Origin: Oscillospiraceae bacterium
Lineage (GTDB): Bacteria > Bacillota > Clostridia > Oscillospirales > Oscillospiraceae
NCBI GenBank assembly: GCA_017550645.1
Contig: JAFZOI010000016.1
Coordinates: 204,809 to 268,808, forward strand
Reading direction: 5' to 3'
DNA length: 64,000 nucleotides
Numbering within the stretch: position 1 is the stretch's first letter; each line of letters starts with the position of its first letter. The notes beneath the pieces are model-generated. The model made no database searches. It saw only the letters and a list, made by a program, of their open reading frames with translations, and was not told where the DNA came from. Positions 52,067 to 58,650 of the stretch are shown here, piece by piece. A program made the translations under genes and the position numbers.

Positions 52067-52618
52067 CTATTCCGTTCCAAAAAGTTTAACAATTGCGGGC
52101 TCGTGCCCGAGCGCGGGGATGACTTTTTCTTTGAGGTCTTTGACTGAGAAGCGGACCGAGCTCGTATTCTCGCAGGGATGGCAGCCGAAGAGCTCCTCCT
52201 TGAGCACGTCCTCGTCGAGGACGAGTCGGACGCTCCCGTCCTTGTCCGCGAGCAGGCCGAGTATCGAGACGCTGCCGGGGTGAAGGTCGAGCAGGCGCTC
52301 CATCTCCTCGGGGCTGGCGAACGAGAGACGGCTCGTCCCGAGCTGGCCGGAGAGCTCCTTGGTCTTGAAGGGCTTATCACCCGGCATGATGAGAAGATAA
52401 AAGTCCGTCCGCTGTCTGTTTGTGAGAAAGAGGTTTTTGCAGATGTGCACGCCGAGTATTGCGTCGACGTCGGCGCAGACCTCCATGCTCGTCGCGGGCG
52501 CGTCGGGGTGGTCGGTGCGGTCGAACTCCACGCCGAGGCTGTCGAGAAACTCATATGCGCGCTTTTCGCGCTCCGAGCGCCCGCTCATGTCCGCGGGCGA
52601 GCCGTGAATAAGCTCCAT
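52067..52618 (-). CDS. YbaK/PrdX-like aminoacyl-tRNA deacylase
   Basis: A 183-residue editing-domain protein. FLDSLGVEFDRTDHPDAPAT, NLFLTNRQRTDFYLLIMPG, FKTKELSGQLGTSRLSFAS and GSVSILGLLAD match PrdX/ProX proteins that hydrolyse mischarged Ala-tRNA(Pro) or Cys-tRNA(Pro). GGAGG precedes the ATG at 52618. It follows corA by 11 bases. Confidence 0.88.
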   Translation of the reverse strand: MELIHGSPADMSGRSEREKRAYEFLDSLGVEFDRTDHPDAPATSMEVCADVDAILGVHICKNLFLTNRQRTDFYLLIMPGDKPFKTKELSGQLGTSRLSFASPEEMERLLDLHPGSVSILGLLADKDGSVRLVLDEDVLKEELFGCHPCENTSSVRFSVKDLKEKVIPALGHEPAIVKLFGTE

Positions 52619-52629
52619 GCCGCGCCTCC

Positions 52630-53556
52630 TCAGAGCCATTTCTTCTTCTTGAAGAAGATGATGCAGACCGCCGCGACGACGACGCTCAGCGCTATGACGG
52701 CGGGGTAGCCCCACGGCTTGTCGAGCTCGGGCATGTAGCGGAAGTTCATGCCGTACCAGCCGACGATGAGCGTCAGCGGCATGAATATCGCCGTCACGAC
52801 CGTGAGGACGGTCATGATGCGGTTCTGCCGCAGGTCTATCTGCGACTGGTAGAGGTCGCTCAGCTGCATCGTATAGTCGCGCAGCGACGTCGCGACGTCT
52901 ATAAGGCGCGCCATGCGGTTGGTGAACATGTGGAAATAGCGGAGGTTTTCCTCGCGGAAGAAGTCGTTTTCGTTCTCCTCGAGCTCCTGACCGAGGTCGC
53001 TGAGCTGCTCGTAGTGGACGCGCAGCTCGCGTATGTCGCCGCGGACGGCGTTTATCTGCTTGAGATATTCTCCGCCCTCGCCGGCGAGAATGCCCTTCTC
53101 CATGGCGTCGAGCCTGTCCTCGTAGCGCTCCATGAGGCGCAGGTCGCCGTGGATTATCTGCTCGAGAAAATCGTAGATGAACCGCTCGAGGCAGGGCAGC
53201 CGCCAGAGCTTGGAGCGGCGTATCGCCTCGATGATGGACGCGGCGGCGTCGGAGTCGTCGATGAAGATAATACCCTTCTCGTCGAGCGCGAAGGCTATCT
53301 TTCTGTGCTCTCCGCCGAGGTCGGCGCGGTCGGGGATGGAGAACGTCCCCGTAAGGGAGTCGTAGTTTACCTCGACCTTGGTGTTGTGTATCTCTGCGGG
53401 GTCGAGATCGAGGTCTATGCCGAGCTCGAAGCGCTCGCGCTCCGTCGCCCACTCGGCCGTCGTCAGGACGGCGACGTACTGCGCCTCGCCCCCGCGGATG
53501 TCCTCCGCGGAGCACTCCTCGAGCGTCTTTTTGATGAGATAATACGTTGTCCTCAC
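52630..53556 (-). CDS. CorA-type divalent cation transporter
   Basis: A 308-residue CorA with a long cytosolic domain and two C-terminal helices; the selectivity motif is YGMNF. LTVVTAIFMPLTLIVGWYGM is diagnostic. An upstream ATG (53628) lies before the promoter, so I take the GTG at 53556, although a good ribosome site is not visible. It probably imports Mg2+, Co2+ or Ni2+. Confidence 0.85.
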   Translation of the reverse strand: MRTTYYLIKKTLEECSAEDIRGGEAQYVAVLTTAEWATERERFELGIDLDLDPAEIHNTKVEVNYDSLTGTFSIPDRADLGGEHRKIAFALDEKGIIFIDDSDAAASIIEAIRRSKLWRLPCLERFIYDFLEQIIHGDLRLMERYEDRLDAMEKGILAGEGGEYLKQINAVRGDIRELRVHYEQLSDLGQELEENENDFFREENLRYFHMFTNRMARLIDVATSLRDYTMQLSDLYQSQIDLRQNRIMTVLTVVTAIFMPLTLIVGWYGMNFRYMPELDKPWGYPAVIALSVVVAAVCIIFFKKKKWL

Positions 53557-53577
53557 CTCGCAATAAGGTTTTCGCCC

Positions 53578-53607
53578 ATTATATAACACCCGCCCGTGCG
53601 GGCGCAA
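53578..53607 (-). promoter_or_regulatory. Promoter of corA-ybaK
   Basis: TTGCGC (53602-53607), 18 bases, TATAAT (53578-53583) on the minus strand, shortly before the GTG start at 53556. Confidence 0.65.
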
Positions 53608-53609
53608 GC

Positions 53610-53644
53610 AAAAACGCCTCTCCGACATGCGGAGAGGCGTTTTT
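53610..53644 (-). terminator. Intrinsic terminator after the first MoaF-family gene
   Basis: A 15-bp stem (53610-53624 with 53630-53644) whose end is A/T, giving a U-run on the minus strand. Confidence 0.9.
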
Positions 53645-53664
53645 CAATGCTCGGACAGTGTCCG

Positions 53665-54555
53665 TCAAACCATATAGGGGTTCGGGTCGGTGTAGTACTT
53701 CTCGTTTACCTCGACGGGGCGGCCTATCTTGCCTATCATGACGAAGAGCTCGCGCTCCTTCTCCCCGGACGTGACCGTGCCGAAGCCGCGGCCGACGCTG
53801 TAGAGGTGGTGGTAGTTGTCGAGGAAGCAGAGCGTGTTGCTGCGGAAGCCCATGAAGTTGGGCCCGAGGATCTTCTCCATGTTCTGCTCGGTCACGCTGA
53901 CGAGGTACATCCAGTCGTTTATCTTGACGTAGTCGCAGGGCTCGTCGGAGCTCGGCATCTCCTTCGTGAGCTCGCGGAGCTTGCCCGTGCCGTGCGGCTT
54001 GTCCTCGAGGCCGAGCTCATAGCCGATGCGGTACCAGCTCGGATCGTAGTAGACGTGGACGGAGGCGTTCTGGTGCCCGTATCTCCAGCCGACGGCCGTA
54101 CCGACGACGTCGCCGGTGAAGCCGTGGCGGCGGCGGTCTGTGTGCTCCTTGCCCTCCTCGGCGATGTAGCCGAAGCCGAAGTGCGTGTTTATGACGTAGG
54201 GATAGCAGGGATTTTCCCCGGCGGAGGCCCGCAGGTACGTGACGAGCATCTGCTCGAGGTCGATGACGAAGGTGTCGTTCCTGCGGGGCACGAGCCCGGA
54301 GATGCAGAAGCTCAGCAGATAGATTATCTCGTCGGCCTTGCGCAGCTCATAGGTCTCCTCCTTGGGCTCGCTGCCGCGGAAGGACCATTTGAGCTTGTAG
54401 TTGTCGATAAAGTCTATATCGTACTCGCCCGTCTCCTCGCCCGTGTCGAGGACGAACTTGAACTGCTTTCCCGCGAGCTCGAAGCTGCGCGGCGGGCAGT
54501 ACTGCTTGATGGAGAGCTTGTTCGCCTCTGGGGCGAACTTTTCCATGAGGTTCAT
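53665..54555 (-). CDS. MoaF-family protein
   Basis: A 296-residue cytosolic protein of MoaF type by pattern: FELAGKQFKFVLD, YKLKWSF, EETYELRK, FVIDLEQMLVTYL in the first half, then RRRHGFTGDVVG, a Tyr-rich HVYYDPSWYRI and DYVKINDWMYLVSV in the second. The name comes from the monoamine regulon of Klebsiella and does not prove a role in molybdenum cofactor. It is a tandem paralogue of 54591-55481, over 60% identical by eye. Confidence 0.6.
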   Translation of the reverse strand: MNLMEKFAPEANKLSIKQYCPPRSFELAGKQFKFVLDTGEETGEYDIDFIDNYKLKWSFRGSEPKEETYELRKADEIIYLLSFCISGLVPRRNDTFVIDLEQMLVTYLRASAGENPCYPYVINTHFGFGYIAEEGKEHTDRRRHGFTGDVVGTAVGWRYGHQNASVHVYYDPSWYRIGYELGLEDKPHGTGKLRELTKEMPSSDEPCDYVKINDWMYLVSVTEQNMEKILGPNFMGFRSNTLCFLDNYHHLYSVGRGFGTVTSGEKERELFVMIGKIGRPVEVNEKYYTDPNPYMV

Positions 54556-54590
54556 TCAGCCGTCCTCCTTATCCTTCTTCGCCGATCCCT

Positions 54591-55481
54591 CTACACCAGG
54601 TAGGGGATCGGGTCCGTAAAAAGGCTCTCGTCGACTTCGACGGGCTGGCCGTACTTGCCTATCATGACGAAGAGCTCGCGGTCGACGCCCTTGGTCGTGA
54701 CCGTGCCGAAGCCGCGGCCGACGCTGTAGAGGTGGTTATAGTTGTCGAGGAAGCAGAGCGTATCGCTGCGGAAGCCCATGAATCCGTCGGCGAGTATCTT
54801 CTCGATGTTCTGCTCGGTGATGCTGACGAGATAGACGCCCTCCTTGATCTTGACGTAGTAGGCGGGCTCGTCGGCGCTCGGGAGCTTCTTCATTATCTCG
54901 CCCATCGCGCTGGTGCCGGTCCTCTTTTTCTTCTCGCCGGCGGGGTAGCCGATGCGGTACCAGTGAGGATCGTGGTAGATGTGGGTCGTGGAGGTGTTGT
55001 GCCCGTAGGTCCACTTGACGGCGGTGCCGACGACGTCGCCCGTGAAGCCGTGGCGGCGGCGGTCGGTGTGCTTCTTGCCCTTCTCGGCGATGTAGCCGAA
55101 GCCCCAGTGGCTCTCGATGAGGTACGGATAATAGGGATTCTCGCCGAGCGAGCAGCGCAGATACGTCACGAGCATCTGCTCGAGGTCGAGCACGAACGTC
55201 AGGTTCTCGCGCGGCTCCTTGCCGGCGACGTTGAAGCTCAGCAGATAGATGAGGTCGTCGGTCTTGCGAAGCTCGTACTTCTCGGCCTTCGGGGCGCTGC
55301 CCTTGAAGCTCCATTCGAGCGTGTCGTTATCCTTGAAATCAAGGATGAAATCGCCGGTCTCCTCGTTCGTGTCGAGGACGAGCTCGAGCTTCTTTCCGGC
55401 CAGCTCGAAGCAGCGGGGCGGGCAGTACTGTCTGATGGAGAGCTTTGCGGCTTCGGCCGCGTACTTTTCGATGAGATTCAC
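54591..55481 (-). CDS. MoaF-family protein (tandem paralogue)
   Basis: A 296-residue copy with the same blocks (CFELAGKKLELVLD, WSFKGSAPKAEKYELRK, FVLDLEQMLVTYL, DRRRHGFTGDVVGTAV, HIYHDPHWYRIGY, YVKIKEGVYLVSITEQN). It lies upstream of its paralogue with 35 bases between, and transcription starts at the promoter at 55521-55549. The pair diverges from mobB. Confidence 0.6.
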   Translation of the reverse strand: MNLIEKYAAEAAKLSIRQYCPPRCFELAGKKLELVLDTNEETGDFILDFKDNDTLEWSFKGSAPKAEKYELRKTDDLIYLLSFNVAGKEPRENLTFVLDLEQMLVTYLRCSLGENPYYPYLIESHWGFGYIAEKGKKHTDRRRHGFTGDVVGTAVKWTYGHNTSTTHIYHDPHWYRIGYPAGEKKKRTGTSAMGEIMKKLPSADEPAYYVKIKEGVYLVSITEQNIEKILADGFMGFRSDTLCFLDNYNHLYSVGRGFGTVTTKGVDRELFVMIGKYGQPVEVDESLFTDPIPYLV

Positions 55482-55520
55482 GTTTTATTCCTCCTTGACG
55501 GTATATTTTTAGCTATATAA

Positions 55521-55549
55521 ATTATAGTCTCTCAAGAGGGATAAATCAA
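55521..55549 (-). promoter_or_regulatory. Promoter of the MoaF pair
   Basis: TTGATT (55544-55549), 17 bases, TATAAT (55521-55526) on the minus strand, 40 bases before the ATG at 55481. Confidence 0.8.
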
Positions 55550-55568
55550 GCGGATATTGCCCGCGCGC

Positions 55569-55597
55569 TTGACAATCCTCGCGCGGCGTGCTATATT
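55569..55597 (+). promoter_or_regulatory. Promoter of the mobB leader
   Basis: TTGACA (55569-55574), 17 bases, TATATT (55592-55597). The divergent promoter of the MoaF pair lies 20 bases to the left. Confidence 0.88.
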
Positions 55598-55604
55598 GAA
55601 CTAA

Positions 55605-55806
55605 ATCAAATAAGTTTCCGTGCCGTCCGCTCTAAGGGCATCGCCTATGAGCCTTCGGCCTGAGCCATGAGCTCACGGGGTCCGCGCCGGAAACGGCGGG
55701 GCCTTCACATTTGAGAAGGAGACGGGTCCGCACTTCCGGCGCGTGGCGTCACGCCCCGGAAAAGTGCGTATTTGCCGTTTTGAGCCTTCTCAAAGCGGTT
55801 TTTTTG
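55605..55806 (+). ncRNA. Moco-riboswitch-like leader of mobB with terminator and antiterminator
   Basis: A 200-base leader sharing with the mod leader a CTC-TAAGG-GC-TATG-GAGCC-like part, GGGTC and GGCCTTC..TTTGAGAAGGAGACGG. Its end has a 10-bp terminator (55775-55784 with 55789-55798, loop CCTT) and seven T. TTTGAGAAGG (55710-55719) is exactly complementary to CCTTCTCAAA (55785-55794) in the terminator. CCTTC (55702-55706) can sequester GAAGG in the aptamer. So free RNA should antiterminate and bound RNA terminate. Confidence 0.78.
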
Positions 55807-55927
55807 TTGCGTTTGGCTCATTCCTCCCTTAAAATAGATACGTACCTTCTCTCTCACGGCTTTGCCGGAGCGTCCCCACCGCGCTCCGGCATAAGCTGTC
55901 TTATGACGCTTTTTCAGGAGGAGTCTC

Positions 55928-56413
55928 ATGAATACTCCCGTTATTTCCTTCATCGGCTGGCATAACGCCGGCAAGACGACGCTCATAGAGCGGCTCATCC
56001 CCCTCCTGCGCGAAAAGGGGCTGCGCGTCGCCGTGCTCAAAAGCGACGGGCACGACTTCCAGATGGACCGCGAGGGCAAGGACACCTGGCGCTTCACGCA
56101 GGCCGGCGCGGAGCTCGTCGCCATCGCCAACGCCCGCCACGCCGCCGTGCTCATAAACCGGCCCGTCGATTTCGAGGCGCTCTGCTCGCTGGTCTCCGGC
56201 GCCGATCTCATCCTCGCCGAGGGCTGGAACGTCCCGGGCGTCCCGGCGATAGAGGTCCTGCGCGGGCGCACGGATCTGCGCTGCGAGGACACGGAAAAGC
56301 TCCTCGCCGTAGTCACCGACGAGGACGTCTCCCTCCCCGTCCGGCGCGTCCCGCTCGACGCCGTCGCGGAGGTCGCGGAGCTCGTCCTCGCGTGGTACGC
56401 GGACGCGAAATAA
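55928..56413 (+). CDS. mobB: Molybdopterin-guanine dinucleotide biosynthesis protein MobB
   Basis: A 161-residue P-loop protein with Walker A GWHNAGKTT, VAVLKSDGHDFQMDREGKDT and LILAEGWNVPGVPAIEV, typical of MobB, which assists MobA in attaching GMP. MobA was not seen in the window. It is preceded by AGGAGG 6 bases before the ATG and the leader RNA above. Confidence 0.92.
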   Translation: MNTPVISFIGWHNAGKTTLIERLIPLLREKGLRVAVLKSDGHDFQMDREGKDTWRFTQAGAELVAIANARHAAVLINRPVDFEALCSLVSGADLILAEGWNVPGVPAIEVLRGRTDLRCEDTEKLLAVVTDEDVSLPVRRVPLDAVAEVAELVLAWYADAK

Positions 56414-56422
56414 AAACAACGC

Positions 56423-56459
56423 AAAACGGACGCCCCGGAAATCGGGTCGTCCGTTTTAT
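56423..56459 (+). terminator. Intrinsic terminator after mobB
   Basis: A 10-bp stem (56423-56432 with 56448-56457) with an inner CCC/GGG helix and a short T-run. Confidence 0.8.
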
Positions 56460-56469
56460 TATGCCCGTT

Positions 56470-56796
56470 TTACGCGTGCGCGCCGCTCAGGACGGCGTTG
56501 ACCGCCGAGGAGTAGCGCGCCCACTCGGCCTCGCGCGCGGAGAGCTTCTCCCCGCCCTTTTCCGTCAGGCGGTAGTATCGCCGCGGGCGGCCTGCCGCCT
56601 TGACCTCGCGCGCGGCGACGGCGCCCTCCTTCTCCAGCCGGTGCAGGAGCGGATAGAGCGTCCCCTCGCGGAGCATGAAGGTCTCGTCGGAGCGCCTCGC
56701 GAGCTCCGTCACTATCTCGTAGCCGTACATCTCCCGCTCCGAGAGCAGACTCAGTATCAGCAGGTCGAGCCCGCCGGGCTCTCTTTCACGCGCCAT
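56470..56796 (-). CDS. PadR family transcriptional regulator
   Basis: A 108-residue PadR. LLILSLLSEREMYGYEIVTEL is the helix-turn-helix start, EGTLYPLLHRLEKEGAV the wing and GRPRRYYRLTEKG the C-terminal contact. It is the last gene of its operon and overlaps its neighbour by 11 bases. Its probable operator is at 58280-58314, over the operon promoter. Confidence 0.92.
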   Translation of the reverse strand: MAREREPGGLDLLILSLLSEREMYGYEIVTELARRSDETFMLREGTLYPLLHRLEKEGAVAAREVKAAGRPRRYYRLTEKGGEKLSAREAEWARYSSAVNAVLSGAHA

Positions 56797-57538
56797 CTTC
56801 TTCTCCTCCTTGTTCAGGGTGCAAAACGAAGCTCATCGTGCCGATAAGCTCGTCGTTTTCGTCGTAGAAAAACGCCTCGGCCTCCGCAGTCGTCCCATCG
56901 GGCGGGAACGGCGAACTCCAGCTGCCGAGCGCGCCGAGCACGGAGCGGAGGTCCCACGTCGCCTTTTGGGCTCCGATCAGCGATCTCGTCGTCTCAAAAT
57001 CAAAATAGCAGGGATTCGTCCGCTCCGCCTTGAGCTTCCATCTGCGCTCCCCTTCCCCGGGAGGGAACGCGCGTACCTCCAGCTCGGCGCGGACGGCGCG
57101 CGCGTCGTCCTGCTTGAGCAGATAGTGCACCGTGCTCTCATGCACGATATTGCCCCGCCCGTCCAGAGAATAGCTCGCCAGCGGGAACGTCACGCAGCCG
57201 GGGCTGCCGACGGAGTCCGTGTACGTGAAGCAGCCGTCGAAGAAATGCCACATGAGCCAATGCCGTCCGTTGCGGACGGTCTTCTGCGCCCTCTGCATGC
57301 AGTAGGTATATATCTCGCCGTCCCGGTGCGTGACCGCAACAACTAAATCGTCGTCCTCGTTCTCGATCATCTCGACTATCTCGCCGCGAGGGCGGAGCGC
57401 GTTTCGCTCGGCGCGGCGGAGCGCCGCTTTCGCTCCGACCGGCGGAGGGCCTCCGACGAGGCGCGCGAAATACAGCAGCGCAAGCAAAACGACAAACAGC
57501 GCGGCCGCGGCGATCATGCGGCGAGTCTTCCTGCTCAT
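56786..57538 (-). CDS. Membrane-anchored protein of the PadR operon
   Basis: A 250-residue protein with an N-terminal TM helix (AAAALFVVLLALLYFARLV) and an extracytoplasmic domain rich in Tyr and Phe (YTYCMQRAQK, GSPGCVTFPLASY, YFDFETTRSLIG). I do not recognise a family. It is cotranscribed with the HAAS-like gene and PadR; its ATG overlaps the stop of the former. Confidence 0.6.
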   Translation of the reverse strand: MSRKTRRMIAAAALFVVLLALLYFARLVGGPPPVGAKAALRRAERNALRPRGEIVEMIENEDDDLVVAVTHRDGEIYTYCMQRAQKTVRNGRHWLMWHFFDGCFTYTDSVGSPGCVTFPLASYSLDGRGNIVHESTVHYLLKQDDARAVRAELEVRAFPPGEGERRWKLKAERTNPCYFDFETTRSLIGAQKATWDLRSVLGALGSWSSPFPPDGTTAEAEAFFYDENDELIGTMSFVLHPEQGGEEDGA

Positions 57539-58263
57539 GGTCCCACCTCCCTCAGATCTATCGGGACGGTCTGCGGCCCCTCCGGCGAGGGGAGCGTCAG
57601 CATCGCCCATTCGGCGTTCTCGTCGACGCCGCCGTAGCTGAGCATCCAGCGGTGGGTAAAGACGAGGCTGAGGCACGGCGAGTAGCTCCGGCTGACGTTG
57701 CCCCTGCTGTCTATAAGCGTCGGAGCGTTAAAATAGTTCCATTCCGGCCCGCCGAGAAACGGGTCCGGCGTAAAGGCGCGCAGCTCGACGACGAGCACGC
57801 TCTCCCCCTCCGCATTCCTGGCACGGGACGCGCGCAGGACGCGGAAACGATAGTCCCCGCAGCGCACGCTCGCGCTCTGCGGTATCGTCCGCTTGACGAC
57901 CGTCCCCTCCGGCAGGGCATAGGCCCTCATTTCGAGGAAAACGTTGTAACTGTGTCTTGTGCCGGCGAGGGCGAGTACGGCCAAGACGAGAGCAATGATG
58001 ACGAGCGTTCGCAGCGTCCGTATCACGTTGCCCCAGAAGGGCTTATACACCTCGGCGAGGAGGCGGCGCGTCTCCTCCGGGTCGCCCATGGCCTTGACGA
58101 CGAGCTCGTCGGCCTCGCGCTCGGGCACGCCCTGCGCGAGAAAGTCCTCGTTGCGGGCGATGAGATGCTCATAGAGCTCCTTTTCGACGCGCTTTCGGTC
58201 GGGCTTGTATTTTATCCCGCCGACGGCGTCGCGCAGCCACGAAAGGCTCCTGTCCGTCTTCAC
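57535..58263 (-). CDS. HAAS-like signalling domain membrane protein
   Basis: A 242-residue protein. Residues 1-75 resemble the HAAS (HTH-associated alpha-helical signalling) domain: ELYEHLIARNEDFLAQGV, DELVVKAMGDPEETRRLLA. A TM helix (VIRTLRTLVIIALVLAVLAL) and an exported domain follow. Such proteins accompany PadR and transmit envelope signals. The start is a GTG with AGGAGGGGG upstream. Confidence 0.75.
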   Translation of the reverse strand: MKTDRSLSWLRDAVGGIKYKPDRKRVEKELYEHLIARNEDFLAQGVPEREADELVVKAMGDPEETRRLLAEVYKPFWGNVIRTLRTLVIIALVLAVLALAGTRHSYNVFLEMRAYALPEGTVVKRTIPQSASVRCGDYRFRVLRASRARNAEGESVLVVELRAFTPDPFLGGPEWNYFNAPTLIDSRGNVSRSYSPCLSLVFTHRWMLSYGGVDENAEWAMLTLPSPEGPQTVPIDLREVGP

Positions 58264-58279
58264 GCTCCCCCTCCTTACC

Positions 58280-58324
58280 TCGAATATCTATGTATACTAT
58301 ACATCGATATTCGATGCTTGTCAA
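58280..58324 (-). promoter_or_regulatory. PadR-type operator overlapping the operon promoter
   Basis: The 35-bp palindrome 58280-58314 has 9-bp outer arms (TCGAATATC and GATATTCGA) and an exact 15-bp core ATGTATACTATACAT, matching the ATGT-N-ACAT pattern bound by PadR. On the minus strand TTGACA (58319-58324) and TATAGT (58296-58301) are 17 bases apart, so the operator covers the promoter. This fits autorepression. Confidence 0.82.
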
Positions 58325-58356
58325 GAGTTTCGAGTTGCTTTTTTCCTCTTTTCTAA

Positions 58357-58604
58357 GGTATAATGTTCGCAGGAAAGGCTTGCTTTGCAAGTCTTTGCGG
58401 CTTCGCCGTTGCTCGCTTCGCTCGCCCTGCGCATTGACGGCTTCGCAAAAATGCCCTTGCGAGCAAGCATTTTTGCTCATGGTATAATGTTCGCAGAAAA
58501 GGCTTGCTTTGCAAGTCTTTGCGGCTTCGCCGCTGCTCGCTTCGCTCGCCCTGCGCATTGACGGCTTCGCAAAAATGCCCTTGCGAGCAAGCATTTTTGC
58601 TCAT
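58357..58604. repeat. Two tandem copies of a 124-bp dispersed repeat
   Basis: Copy 1 is 58357-58480, copy 2 58481-58604. They are almost identical, and each starts with GGTATAAT. Each contains an AAAAATGC..GCATTTTT hairpin and a GCTTGC..GCAAG stem. A third GGTATAAT at 58605 begins but does not continue. Tandem spacing is exactly 124. Spurious reading frames in this repeat are not genes. Confidence 0.85.
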
Positions 58605-58606
58605 GG

Positions 58607-58612
58607 TATAAT
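58607..58612 (+). promoter_or_regulatory. Likely -10 box of the second glycyl radical enzyme gene, supplied by the repeat
   Basis: TATAAT follows the end of the repeat, about 40 bases before the ATG at 58651. Identical boxes occur at 58359-58364 and 58483-58488. No good -35 at 17 bases is seen. Confidence 0.5.
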
Positions 58613-58650
58613 AAATTGCAAAGAAAATTCTGCCGACGGGAGGCTTCCCC

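Noticed and set aside
53578..53628. ATG at 53628 as the corA start
   Set aside because: It is upstream of the predicted promoter and in the terminator region; the GTG at 53556 is consistent with the transcript.
58357..58604. CRISPR-like tandem repeats
   Set aside because: Period is 124 with no unique spacers and no cas gene.
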